A stretch of DNA of 64,000 bases, taken from positions 2,852,001 through 2,916,000 of the forward strand of contig NZ_CP126981.1 in assembly GCF_030252325.1 (NCBI RefSeq), in the 5' to 3' direction. The notes beneath the pieces are model-generated. The model had not been told where the DNA came from and made no database searches. It saw nothing but the letters and a program-made list of their open reading frames with translations. Within the stretch, counting starts at the first letter, position 1; each line of letters begins with the position of its first letter. Origin of the DNA: Candidatus Mycobacterium wuenschmannii (GTDB lineage Bacteria > Actinomycetota > Actinomycetes > Mycobacteriales > Mycobacteriaceae). Of the stretch, positions 15,611-27,475 are shown in pieces. The translations under genes and the position numbers were made by a program.

Positions 15611-17097
15611 TGGATGTCGAGGTTGTCGCCAAGTATCTGTCCACCCTGCCCGAGGACGACGACCACCCGTACCGGACCGGCCCGTGGCGGCCGCAGACCA
15701 ATGAGTGGGATGCCGACGACCTGGTCGCCGTCGAAGGAGAGATCCCCCGCGACCTCGACGGCGTCTACCTGCGCAACACCGAGAATCCGTTACACCCGGC
15801 GCTCAAGACATATCATCCGTTCGACGGCGACGGCATGCTGCACATCGTCGGCTTCCGCGATGGAAAAGCGTTCTACCGCAACCGCTTTGTCCGCACCGAC
15901 GGGTTTCTCGCCGAGAACGACGCCGGTGAGCCGCTGTGGCCCGGCCTCGCCGAGCCGGTGCAACTGGCCAAGCGCGACGGCGGCTGCGGCGCTCGCACCC
16001 GGATGAAGGACGCGTCGAGCACCGACGTGATCGTGCACCGGGGTATCGCGCTGACCAGCTTCTACCAGTGCGGCGACCTGTACCGCGTCGACCCGTTCTC
16101 GGCCAACACGCTGGGCAAGGAGAGCTGGAACGGAGGCTTCCCGGTCGAGTGGGGGGTGTCCGCGCATCCGAAGGTCGACCCGAAAACCGGTGAGCTGCTG
16201 TTCTTCAACTACAGCAAGCAGGCACCGTACATGCACTACGGCGTCGTCGACGAGAACAACGACTTGGCGCACTACGTCGACATTCCGCTGCCCGGCCCGC
16301 GACTGCCGCACGACATGGCATTCACCGAAAACTACGCGATCCTCAACGATTTCCCGCTGTTCTGGGATCCGGAGCTACTCCAGCACGACGTCCATGTGCC
16401 GCGGTTCTACCCGGACATGCCCTCGCGCTTCGCTGTGGTGCCGCGACACGGCAGCAGCGGCGAGATTCGCTGGTTCGAGGCCGACCCGACGTTCGTGCTG
16501 CATTTCACGAATGCCTACGAAGACGGTGACTGGATCGTGCTGGACGGATTCTACGAAGGTGATCCGCAGCCCGCCGACACCGGTGGCAACAAGTGGGACA
16601 AGCTGTTTCGCTTTCTCGCGCTCGACCGGATGCAGGCCCGCCTGCACCGGTGGCGGTTCAACCTGGTTACCGGCGAGGTCAAGGAAGAGCAGTTGTCGGA
16701 GTCGATCACCGAGTTCGGCACGATCAACCCGGACTACGCCGCGAGCAGCTACCGCTACACCTACGCCGCGACCGGCAAGCCGGGCTGGTTCCTATTCGAC
16801 GGACTGGTCAAGCACGACCTGCGCACCGGCGGCGAGCAGCACTACCAGTTCGCCGACGGGGTCTTCGGCAGCGAGGCCGCGATGGCACCGCGGCCCAACG
16901 CCACCGCCGAGGACGACGGGTACCTGATCACGCTGACCACCGACATGGATGCCGACGCCTCCTACTGCGTGATCTTCGATGCCGCCCGGTTCAGCGACGG
17001 GCCGGTGTGCAAAGTTGCTCTGCCGGAACGGATTTCCAGCGGGACGCACGCCACCTGGGCGCCCGGTTCGCAGTTGCGCCGCTGGCATGACGTCTGA
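15610..17097 (+). CDS. Carotenoid cleavage oxygenase family enzyme (Rv0913c-like)
   Basis: 495 residues, start overlapping the thiolase stop by one base. This is a seven-bladed propeller Fe(II) dioxygenase. Four iron-ligand His can be placed: H186 (SAHPKVD), H234 (LPHDMAFTENY), H298 (VLHFTNAYED) and one near 483 (SGTHATW). LRNTENP and FDGDGMLH near the N-terminus are further family motifs. These enzymes cleave a conjugated double bond in carotenoids, apocarotenoids or stilbenoids with O2. It sits between a thiolase and a tandem-HxlR regulator in a coupled operon, consistent with an inducible catabolic unit. Confidence 0.9.
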   Translation: MDVEVVAKYLSTLPEDDDHPYRTGPWRPQTNEWDADDLVAVEGEIPRDLDGVYLRNTENPLHPALKTYHPFDGDGMLHIVGFRDGKAFYRNRFVRTDGFLAENDAGEPLWPGLAEPVQLAKRDGGCGARTRMKDASSTDVIVHRGIALTSFYQCGDLYRVDPFSANTLGKESWNGGFPVEWGVSAHPKVDPKTGELLFFNYSKQAPYMHYGVVDENNDLAHYVDIPLPGPRLPHDMAFTENYAILNDFPLFWDPELLQHDVHVPRFYPDMPSRFAVVPRHGSSGEIRWFEADPTFVLHFTNAYEDGDWIVLDGFYEGDPQPADTGGNKWDKLFRFLALDRMQARLHRWRFNLVTGEVKEEQLSESITEFGTINPDYAASSYRYTYAATGKPGWFLFDGLVKHDLRTGGEQHYQFADGVFGSEAAMAPRPNATAEDDGYLITLTTDMDADASYCVIFDAARFSDGPVCKVALPERISSGTHATWAPGSQLRRWHDV

Positions 17098-17989
17098 GCC
17101 GACCACCCTGGCGTCCGGCGGCACCAATGCGGTCGGCCGCATCATGGGACTGCTCGGCGACGAGTGGACGCTGCTGATCGTCCAGCAGGCCCTGCTCGGC
17201 GCGACCCGCTACGGCGAATTCATGCAGCGCCTACCGATCTCGAATACCGTGCTGGCCAACCGGTTACGCGTGTTGGTCGACAACGGCCTGCTGGACCGGG
17301 TCGAGTATCAGACCCGTCCGGTGCGGGCCGAATACCTGATCACCCAGCGCGGCCGGGCGTTCTGGCCGGTGCTGCTGTCGATCTGGGAGTGGGAACGACG
17401 CTGGGTGCCCGAGCATGCCCACCGGCTACCGGGGATGCGGCACACGGAGTGCGGCGGCGCCTTCGCGCCGACGTTGACCTGCCGGGCCTGCGGCGAAGCG
17501 GTGACCGAGAAGGAGGTGTCGGCACGCTGGGGCCCGAGCGGATCGTGGCCGCGCTCGGTACCGGACGGGTCGACCCGTCGCCGGTCGGGCGCCGGCCAGG
17601 CCGGCCTGTTTCCGGAGACTATGAGCGTCTTCGGAAACCGTTGGGCCGCTGCGTTGTTGGTGTGCGCATTCCTCGGCACCAGCCGCTTCTCCGACTTCCA
17701 GACCCAGCTCGGGGCCCCGCCGTCGCTGCTGTCGGACCGGTTGCAGACGTTCTGCGCAAACGGCGTGCTGTGCACGTCGCGGGAGGCCAACTACCGGCTC
17801 ACCGAGAAGGGCCGGGCGTTCTTCCCGGTCATCATCGCCGCTCTGCAATGCGGACAGCACTGGTTCCACGCACCCGAGGGCCCGGCCGTGTTGCTCACCC
17901 ACGTCGGGTGCGGCAAACCCTTTGTCGGGCAACTCACCTGCGATCAGTGCGCGCGACCACTGAAAGGTGCGCACGTCGACGTCGACTAG
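17087..17989 (+). CDS. Tandem HxlR-type transcriptional regulator with two Cys motifs
   Basis: 300 residues, start ATG 17087, overlapping the oxygenase gene by 11 bp. Two winged-helix HxlR domains occupy about 15-110 and 178-262. Each is followed by a similar Cys motif: H119-x2-C122...C132-x2-C135 and H272-x2-C275...C285-x2-C288, probably zinc-binding. The domain plus motif unit has therefore been duplicated within one chain. HxlR proteins usually bind DNA as dimers, so the chain may act as a pseudo-dimer. It probably controls its own operon with the thiolase and oxygenase genes; no operator was identified with confidence. Confidence 0.82.
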   Translation: MTSEPTTLASGGTNAVGRIMGLLGDEWTLLIVQQALLGATRYGEFMQRLPISNTVLANRLRVLVDNGLLDRVEYQTRPVRAEYLITQRGRAFWPVLLSIWEWERRWVPEHAHRLPGMRHTECGGAFAPTLTCRACGEAVTEKEVSARWGPSGSWPRSVPDGSTRRRSGAGQAGLFPETMSVFGNRWAAALLVCAFLGTSRFSDFQTQLGAPPSLLSDRLQTFCANGVLCTSREANYRLTEKGRAFFPVIIAALQCGQHWFHAPEGPAVLLTHVGCGKPFVGQLTCDQCARPLKGAHVDVD

Positions 17990-18390
17990 CGACGCAGCGC
18001 GGCCGCCAGCGCCCACAACGAGCACACCAAAGCGGCAACCGCCGCCGCCGCGGCGACGTACAGACCGTAGGCCGCCGATACCGGCGCCTTGACGTTGACC
18101 GAGTAGTACCGGACCATCAGCGCCAGCACAACGGCCGAAATAATAAGCGCCGCAATCGATGCCGCGCGCGTCGACAGCCCACGGCCGACCACCGCGCCCG
18201 TCACCAACAGCGCCGAGGACAACACGACGACCAGCTGCGCCGTGCCGAATCGATGCTGGACGTGCTGACCGCCGATCGCGGCGGCCCACCGGCCCCCATC
18301 GGCGCCCGTCGACAACCAGGGCAGCCAGGCGCTCACGCCCACCGCAACCGCGGCCAGCGCGACCATCCAACCGGGGCGCAGACGGGACAT
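17986..18390 (-). CDS. Four-helix membrane protein (Rv0912-like)
   Basis: 134 residues with four hydrophobic helices (about 8-25, 50-68, 77-96 and 104-130) and an Ala-rich composition. No enzymatic motif. Position and length match the Rv0912 conserved membrane protein. The stop overlaps the convergent HxlR gene stop by 4 bp. Function unknown. Confidence 0.8.
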   Translation of the reverse strand: MSRLRPGWMVALAAVAVGVSAWLPWLSTGADGGRWAAAIGGQHVQHRFGTAQLVVVLSSALLVTGAVVGRGLSTRAASIAALIISAVVLALMVRYYSVNVKAPVSAAYGLYVAAAAAVAALVCSLWALAAALRR

Positions 18391-18406
18391 ACTGCGACAG
18401 TAGCCG

Positions 18407-19180
18407 CTAGCCCTCCAGCGACGACAGATTGAACCCCGTGCCGGTCGGGTCGGTCACTGCGGCCAGCCGGCCGTAGGGGGTGTCCTCGGCGTCGCGCACC
18501 ACGGCACCGCCGTGCTCGACGATCACCCGCAGGGTTGCGTCGACATCCTCGGCGCCGAAGAAGGTGGTCCAGGTCGCCGGCGTGCCCTCGGGCAGGAAAT
18601 TGTCACCGTCCATCACGCCGAGCAACTGCTGATCGCCGAACCAGGCTGTGCTGTAGCGGAATTCGTCGGTGTCGGATTCGACCTCGGTCCGCCAGCCGAA
18701 GACCCGGCGGTAGAACTCGAGCGCGCGGGAGAAGTTTCGAGTGGTCAGCTGATGCCACACCGGCGACCCGGCCTCGCCGATCACCTCGAAACCGTGGTGT
18801 TCCAGCGGCTGCCAACCCCCGAATACCGCGCCCGACGGATCAGTGGCCAGACTCATGAAACCCTTGGCCGGCACCTCGTGCGGGCCCATGAAAGTGGCTC
18901 CGCCGGCCTCGGCCACCGCGGACGTGGTTGCGCCGATGTCACCGGTGCGAAAGTACGTCGACCACCGATCGGGGCTCTGCGACTCCGGGAAGTTGGCCAT
19001 CAGCCCGGCCACCTGGTGGCCATCCTTGGATGCGTTGACGTATCCGCCGTACTCGGGTCCGGCCGATTCGAACGTCCACCCGAACACGGTGCCGTAGAAG
19101 TCTTGCGCGCGTTCCAAATCCGACGTCAACAGGTCGAGCCAGCAGGGAGCGCCGAGCGGCGCGTCGTTACGGGTGGGCAC
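18407..19180 (-). CDS. Two-domain VOC (glyoxalase-fold) protein (Rv0911-like)
   Basis: 257 residues from GTG 19180 with a textbook AGGAGG five nt upstream. Two vicinal-oxygen-chelate modules: the first begins CWLDLLTSDLERAQDFYGTVFGW, the second VWHQLTTRNFSRALEFYRRVFGW. This is the layout of actinobacterial hydroxylase-like VOC proteins such as the CFP30B/Rv0577 group. Ligand residues are not fully conserved in an obvious way, so it may bind a small molecule rather than be a metalloenzyme. It is the gene next to the SRPBCC protein, as in M. tuberculosis. Confidence 0.8.
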   Translation of the reverse strand: MPTRNDAPLGAPCWLDLLTSDLERAQDFYGTVFGWTFESAGPEYGGYVNASKDGHQVAGLMANFPESQSPDRWSTYFRTGDIGATTSAVAEAGGATFMGPHEVPAKGFMSLATDPSGAVFGGWQPLEHHGFEVIGEAGSPVWHQLTTRNFSRALEFYRRVFGWRTEVESDTDEFRYSTAWFGDQQLLGVMDGDNFLPEGTPATWTTFFGAEDVDATLRVIVEHGGAVVRDAEDTPYGRLAAVTDPTGTGFNLSSLEG

Positions 19181-19248
19181 AATGACCTCCTGAGATGACA
19201 GGCCCCGATGCGGGGTTCAGCGATAGAGACCGGCGCCGGTGCTAAAAC

Positions 19249-19689
19249 TCATCGCGCGGGTGCGAACACCGTCACGAACTTGCGCAGGGACTCGTTGATG
19301 TCGCCCTTCAGCGCAGCGGCGACGATCATTCCGATCGGGCCGAACAGCGCCGGGCCGCCGAGGTGCACATCGAAGCTGACCACCGACTGGTCGCCCTTGG
19401 GCTTGACCTTGGCCAGCAGTTTGACCTTGACGCCGCCGACTCCAACCCCGTTGAGCGTCATGGACTCCGGCGGCTTGTAGTGCACGATCGTCCATGTGAT
19501 CCGGTTGGCCATGCCCTTGACCTCGAGGATCGACTCGATCACCGTGCCCTTTTCCAGGGTGTCGGGCAGCTTGCTGCGCCACACCCGGTGGATGGTCAGC
19601 CACTCCTTGTAGCGGGACAAGTCGGACGCGGCCTCCCACGCCTGCTCGGGCGACAGCGGAACGTCGATGGATCCGGAAAGCTTTGCCAT
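19249..19689 (-). CDS. SRPBCC (polyketide cyclase/START-like) protein, Rv0910-like
   Basis: 146 residues. Starts MAKLSGSIDVPLSPEQAWEA, the usual SRPBCC first strand and helix, followed by a beta-grip with a long C-terminal helix (LKGDINESLRKFV). The fold makes a hydrophobic pocket for lipids or cyclic ligands. In M. tuberculosis the relative Rv0910 is listed as a toxin paired with Rv0909. Here only 18 bp separate it from the next gene upstream and no Rv0909-like ORF exists, so a toxin role here is doubtful. Confidence 0.8.
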   Translation of the reverse strand: MAKLSGSIDVPLSPEQAWEAASDLSRYKEWLTIHRVWRSKLPDTLEKGTVIESILEVKGMANRITWTIVHYKPPESMTLNGVGVGGVKVKLLAKVKPKGDQSVVSFDVHLGGPALFGPIGMIVAAALKGDINESLRKFVTVFAPAR

Positions 19690-19707
19690 GGCGTGCTTCT
19701 AGCCCTT

Positions 19708-20835
19708 CTACTGCGGGGATGCGTCGAGCCGCCACCACGGCTCCAATTCCGTTGGCGCCGTGGGGTCTACCCGTCCGCCCGGTTTGGGCACGGCGACCGT
19801 GACACCCGCGGCGTCCGCGGCGGCCAGCAACCGCTCGATCGGTTCGGCCCACGGATGCGGTGCCAGCCGGAAGGTGCACCAGTGGATCGGCACCAGCAGT
19901 CCGCCGTGGACGTCCAGGTGTGCCTGCACCGCGTCCTCGGGGTTCATGTGGATGTCCGGCCACTGCTTGTTGTAGGCCCCGACCGGCAGCAGCGTCACGT
20001 CGAAAGGTCCATGCTCGGAACCGATGTCGCCGAAGCTCTTGGTGTAGCCGGTGTCGCCGCCGAAGTATGCGCGGTGCGCCGGGCCGATGATCGCCCACGA
20101 CGCCCACAGCGTCGCATTGCGGTTGAGGAACCGGCCCGAAAAGTGCCGCGCCGGTGTGCAGATCAGTGTCAGCTCGTCGATCTGGGTGCGCTCGTTCCAG
20201 TCGAGTTCGACGATGCGCTCGTCGGGAATGCCCCACTCGCGCAGATGTGAACCCACCCCGAGCGGAACCACAAACGGAGCCCACTGCGTGCGGGCCAACC
20301 CGATGATCGTGTCGATGTCGAGGTGGTCGTAATGGTCGTGGCTAATGACGATCGCGTCCAGTGCCGGCAACGACTCCAGCGACACCGGCGGCGGATGCAG
20401 CCGACCGGGACCGATCACGTCCGACGGCGAACAGCGCTCGCTCCAGACCGGGTCGGTGAGCACGCGGTAGCCGTCGATCTCCAGCAACGCCGTCGCATGT
20501 CCGAACCAGCTGACCGCGATCCGGCCGGCGGGGGCGTCGAACGTCCGCGGCTCGGGGGTGATCAACGGGATGTCGGCGACGGGTTTGGCCGCGGCCCGGC
20601 CGGTGATCAGCTCCCAGAAGATGTTGCGCTGTTCCTCGGTGTCGAGGTTGAACGAGGCCGGCTCGAGGTTGACGAAAACGCCGTCGTGGAAATTCGGTGA
20701 GCGTTCGGCGACCCCGCGAATGTCGCCCGGCTGGGCGCCGAGCGCGGCGGGGGCGCCGTGCAGCGCGCGCAACACCCACCCGCCCGTTGCGAGCGAGACC
20801 GTGCCGACTGCAAACCGCAGCGCACCGCGCAGCAT
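19708..20835 (-). CDS. Metallo-beta-lactamase fold hydrolase (Rv0906-like, NAPE-PLD/UlaG type)
   Basis: 375 residues. An N-terminal hydrophobic stretch (LRFAVGTVSLATGGWVL) could anchor or export it. The MBL core has SWFGHATALLEIDG, the metal motif ISHDHYDHLD, RHFSGR, FGGDTGY and the final VPIHWCTF His. The arrangement matches N-acyl-phosphatidylethanolamine phospholipase D-like and UlaG-like zinc hydrolases. It probably hydrolyses a lipid phosphodiester at the membrane; the substrate is unknown. Four bp downstream of echA6 on the same strand, likely one transcript. Confidence 0.85.
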   Translation of the reverse strand: MLRGALRFAVGTVSLATGGWVLRALHGAPAALGAQPGDIRGVAERSPNFHDGVFVNLEPASFNLDTEEQRNIFWELITGRAAAKPVADIPLITPEPRTFDAPAGRIAVSWFGHATALLEIDGYRVLTDPVWSERCSPSDVIGPGRLHPPPVSLESLPALDAIVISHDHYDHLDIDTIIGLARTQWAPFVVPLGVGSHLREWGIPDERIVELDWNERTQIDELTLICTPARHFSGRFLNRNATLWASWAIIGPAHRAYFGGDTGYTKSFGDIGSEHGPFDVTLLPVGAYNKQWPDIHMNPEDAVQAHLDVHGGLLVPIHWCTFRLAPHPWAEPIERLLAAADAAGVTVAVPKPGGRVDPTAPTELEPWWRLDASPQ

Positions 20836-20839
20836 CCGA

Positions 20840-24703
<3,864 letters not shown>

Positions 24704-24760
24704 GCTCTTTGGGCATGGCCCGGCGGGGGTTCCCACAGGTACGGGCGTCGATCAGGCATC

Positions 24761-25471
24761 ATGGGCGGCATGGACGCTGGTGGGACCTCGCCCCGTGTTT
24801 TGGTTGTCGACGACGACTCTGACGTGCTCGCCTCGTTGGAGCGCGGCCTGCGGTTGTCCGGCTTCGAAGTATCGACCGCGGTCGACGGCGCCGAAGCGCT
24901 GCGCAGCGCCACCGAAACCCGGCCGGACGCGATCGTGCTCGACATCAACATGCCGGTGCTCGACGGGGTGAGCGTGGTGACCGCGCTGCGCGCGATGGAC
25001 AACGACGTTCCGGTCTGCGTGCTCTCCGCGCGCAGCTCCGTCGACGACCGGGTGGCGGGCCTGGAAGCGGGCGCCGACGACTATCTGGTCAAGCCGTTCG
25101 TGCTGGCCGAGCTGGTGGCCCGAGTGCGGGCGCTGTTGCGCCGCAAGGGCTCGACCCCGTCGACGTCATCGGAGACCATCGCCGTCGGTCCGCTCGAGGT
25201 CGACATCCCCGGCCGCCGGGCCCGGGTCAACGGCGTCGACGTCGACCTGACCAAGCGCGAGTTCGACCTGCTGGCCGTGCTGGCCGAGCACAAGACGGCG
25301 GTGTTGTCGCGTGCCCAGCTGCTGGAGCTGGTGTGGGGCTACGACTTCGCCGCCGACACCAACGTCGTCGACGTGTTCATCGGCTACCTGCGCCGCAAAC
25401 TGGAAGCCGGCGGCGGTCCGCGCCTGCTGCACACGGTCCGCGGCGTGGGATTCGTACTGCGCATGCAGTGA
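24761..25471 (+). CDS. prrA: Response regulator PrrA
   Basis: 236 residues. Receiver domain 12-125 with acidic pocket VVDDDSD and phospho-acceptor Asp61 in VLDINMP; conserved Lys in DDYLVKPF. C-terminal OmpR-type winged helix with [15 protein letters not shown] and the recognition region [13 protein letters not shown]. It agrees with M. tuberculosis PrrA almost throughout. PrrAB is essential in M. tuberculosis and influences respiration, ammonium and lipid metabolism. prrB follows after 10 bp. Confidence 0.97.
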   Translation: MGGMDAGGTSPRVLVVDDDSDVLASLERGLRLSGFEVSTAVDGAEALRSATETRPDAIVLDINMPVLDGVSVVTALRAMDNDVPVCVLSARSSVDDRVAGLEAGADDYLVKPFVLAELVARVRALLRRKGSTPSTSSETIAVGPLEVDIPGRRARVNGVDVDLTKREFDLLAVLAEHKTAVLSRAQLLELVWGYDFAADTNVVDVFIGYLRRKLEAGGGPRLLHTVRGVGFVLRMQ

Positions 25472-25481
25472 GGGACAGACC

Positions 25482-26825
25482 ATGAATTTTCTGTCGAGAA
25501 TCCTGACCCGCACGCCCTCGCTGCGCGCCCGCGTCGTGGTGGCCACGGTCATCGGTGCGGCCATCCCGGTACTGATCGTCGGCGTCGTCGTGTGGTTCGG
25601 CATCACCAACGACCGCAAGGAGCGCCTCGACCGTCGTCTCGACGAGGCGGCTGGTTTCGCGATCCCGTTCCTGCCCCGCGGGTTGGGTCAGATTCCGAAG
25701 TCACCCAGCGACCAGGACGCGGTCATCACCGTCCGCCACGTCAACGGCACGGTCACGTCGAACACCACCGTGACGCTGCCGCAGCTGCCGGCCGGTTACG
25801 CCGACACCTACATCAACGGAGTGCGGTACCGGATCCGCACGGTGAACATCCCCGAGCCGCACCCGATGCTGGTAGAGGTCGGCGCCACCTACGACGCGAC
25901 CGTCGCCGACACCAACAACCTGCATCGCCGGGTGCTGTTGATCTGTCTGTTCTCGATCGCGGCCGCGGCCGTATTCGCTTGGCTGCTGGCCACTTTCGCG
26001 GTGCGACCGTTCAAGCGGCTGGCGCAGCAGACCCGCTCGATCAACGCGGGTGACGAGAATCCGCAAGTGCGGGTACGCGGCGCCAGCGAGGCCGTCGAGA
26101 TCGCCGAGGCCATGCGCGGCATGCTGCAGCGGATCTGGGACGAGCAGAACCGCACGCTCGAGGCGCTGGCGTCGGCGCGCGACTTCGCGGCGGTGTCGTC
26201 GCACGAGTTGCGCACGCCGCTGACCGCGATGCGCACCAACCTCGAGGTACTGGCCACCCTGGACCTCCCCGACGAGCAGCGCAAAGAGGTGCTCAGCGAC
26301 GTCATCCGCACCCAATCACGAATCGAGGCAACGCTTTCCGCGCTGGAACGGCTGGCCCAGGGTGAGCTGTCGACGTCGGAGGACCACGTCCCCGTCGACA
26401 TCACCGAGCTACTCGACCGGGCGGCCCATGACGCCATGCGGATCTACCCGGACCTCGACGTGTCCCTGGTGCCGTCGCCGACGTGCATCATCGTCGGGCT
26501 GCCGGCGGGCCTGCGCCTCGCGGTCGACAACGCGATCGCCAACGCCGTCAAACACGGTGGCGCGACGAGGGTCCAGTTATCGGCGGTCAGCTCGCGGGCC
26601 GGCGTGGAGATCTGCGTCGACGACAACGGCAGCGGTCTACCCGAGTCCGAACGCCAGGTGGTGTTCGAGCGGTTCTCCCGCGGCTCGACCGCGTCGCACT
26701 CCGGCTCCGGGCTCGGCCTGGCCCTGGTGGCCCAGCAGGCGCACCTGCACGGCGGCGTGGCATCGCTGCAGGAGAGCCCGCTCGGCGGCGCCCGCCTGCA
26801 GCTGCAGTTGCCTCCGCCGAGCTGA
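25482..26825 (+). CDS. prrB: Sensor histidine kinase PrrB
   Basis: 447 residues. Transmembrane helices at about 18-41 and 151-174 flank an extracytoplasmic sensor of about 110 residues. The HAMP linker begins VRPFKRLAQQTRSI. Phosphoacceptor His241 sits in SSHELRTPL. Catalytic boxes: N box DNAIANAVKHGG, G1 VDDNGSGLP, F box FERFSRG, G2 GSGLGLALV. It should autophosphorylate and pass phosphate to PrrA. The gene ends 4 bp before the convergent FKBP gene. Confidence 0.96.
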   Translation: MNFLSRILTRTPSLRARVVVATVIGAAIPVLIVGVVVWFGITNDRKERLDRRLDEAAGFAIPFLPRGLGQIPKSPSDQDAVITVRHVNGTVTSNTTVTLPQLPAGYADTYINGVRYRIRTVNIPEPHPMLVEVGATYDATVADTNNLHRRVLLICLFSIAAAAVFAWLLATFAVRPFKRLAQQTRSINAGDENPQVRVRGASEAVEIAEAMRGMLQRIWDEQNRTLEALASARDFAAVSSHELRTPLTAMRTNLEVLATLDLPDEQRKEVLSDVIRTQSRIEATLSALERLAQGELSTSEDHVPVDITELLDRAAHDAMRIYPDLDVSLVPSPTCIIVGLPAGLRLAVDNAIANAVKHGGATRVQLSAVSSRAGVEICVDDNGSGLPESERQVVFERFSRGSTASHSGSGLGLALVAQQAHLHGGVASLQESPLGGARLQLQLPPPS

Positions 26826-26829
26826 CGTC

Positions 26830-27192
26830 CTAGCGGGTGCCGAGCAGGTCGATGACGAAGATCAGCGTCTTGCCCGACAGCTGGTGCCCGCCGCCCGCTG
26901 GGCCGTAGGCCTGCTCCGGCGGGACGATCAGTTGACGGCGTCCGCCGACCTTCATGCCCGGGATCCCGTCCTGCCAGCCCTGGATCAGGCCCTGCAGCGG
27001 GAACGAGATGGATTGGCCACGGCCCCAGGAGCTGTCGAACTCCTCGCCGGACTCGTAGTCGACGCCGACGTAGTGCACCTCGACGGTGCCGCCCGGCTTG
27101 GCTTCGGCGCCGTCGCCGACCGTCAGGTCTTCGATCACGAGTTGGGCCGGCGCGGGGCCGTCGGGAAACTGAATCTCAGGTTTGCTTGACAC
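26830..27192 (-). CDS. FKBP-type peptidyl-prolyl isomerase
   Basis: 120 residues, a single FKBP domain without signal peptide. Active-site aromatic residues are recognisable: VEVHYVGVDYESGEEFDSSW, GLIQGWQDGIPGMKVGGRR, and IVPPEQAYGPAGGG. Cytoplasmic isomerisation of prolyl bonds during folding. Divergent from the DUF2630 gene with about 31 bp between starts. Absent at this position in M. tuberculosis but usual in fast-growing species. Confidence 0.92.
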   Translation of the reverse strand: MSSKPEIQFPDGPAPAQLVIEDLTVGDGAEAKPGGTVEVHYVGVDYESGEEFDSSWGRGQSISFPLQGLIQGWQDGIPGMKVGGRRQLIVPPEQAYGPAGGGHQLSGKTLIFVIDLLGTR

Positions 27193-27223
27193 AAGGGTGA
27201 CCCTAGTCGGGCAGACTCAAGGC

Positions 27224-27472
27224 GTGACAACCGACAATGACGCTCTGTCGCGCATCAACGAACTCGTCGCCGAGGAAAAGGCTCTGCGCGAGCAGTTGCA
27301 GCACGGCGAGATCAGCGAGTCCGAGGAGCACAAGCGCCTGCGCCATCTCGAGATCCAACTCGACCAGTGTTGGGATCTGCTGCGGCAGCGCCGTGCGTTG
27401 CGCGAGACCGGCGGCAATCCGGCCGACGCCGCGGTGCGCCCCGAGGGCGAGGTCGAGGGCTACCTGGGCTGA
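27224..27472 (+). CDS. DUF2630 protein (Rv0898c-like)
   Basis: 82 residues from GTG 27224. Almost entirely charged helix: RINELVAEEKALREQLQHGEI then HKRLRHLEIQLDQCWDLLRQRRAL, a short coiled coil. This pattern is typical of DUF2630 (Rv0898c), with unknown function. Ends 3 bp before the oxidoreductase gene, so co-transcription is likely, as in M. tuberculosis Rv0898c-Rv0897c. Confidence 0.85.
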   Translation: MTTDNDALSRINELVAEEKALREQLQHGEISESEEHKRLRHLEIQLDQCWDLLRQRRALRETGGNPADAAVRPEGEVEGYLG

Positions 27473-27475
27473 GCG

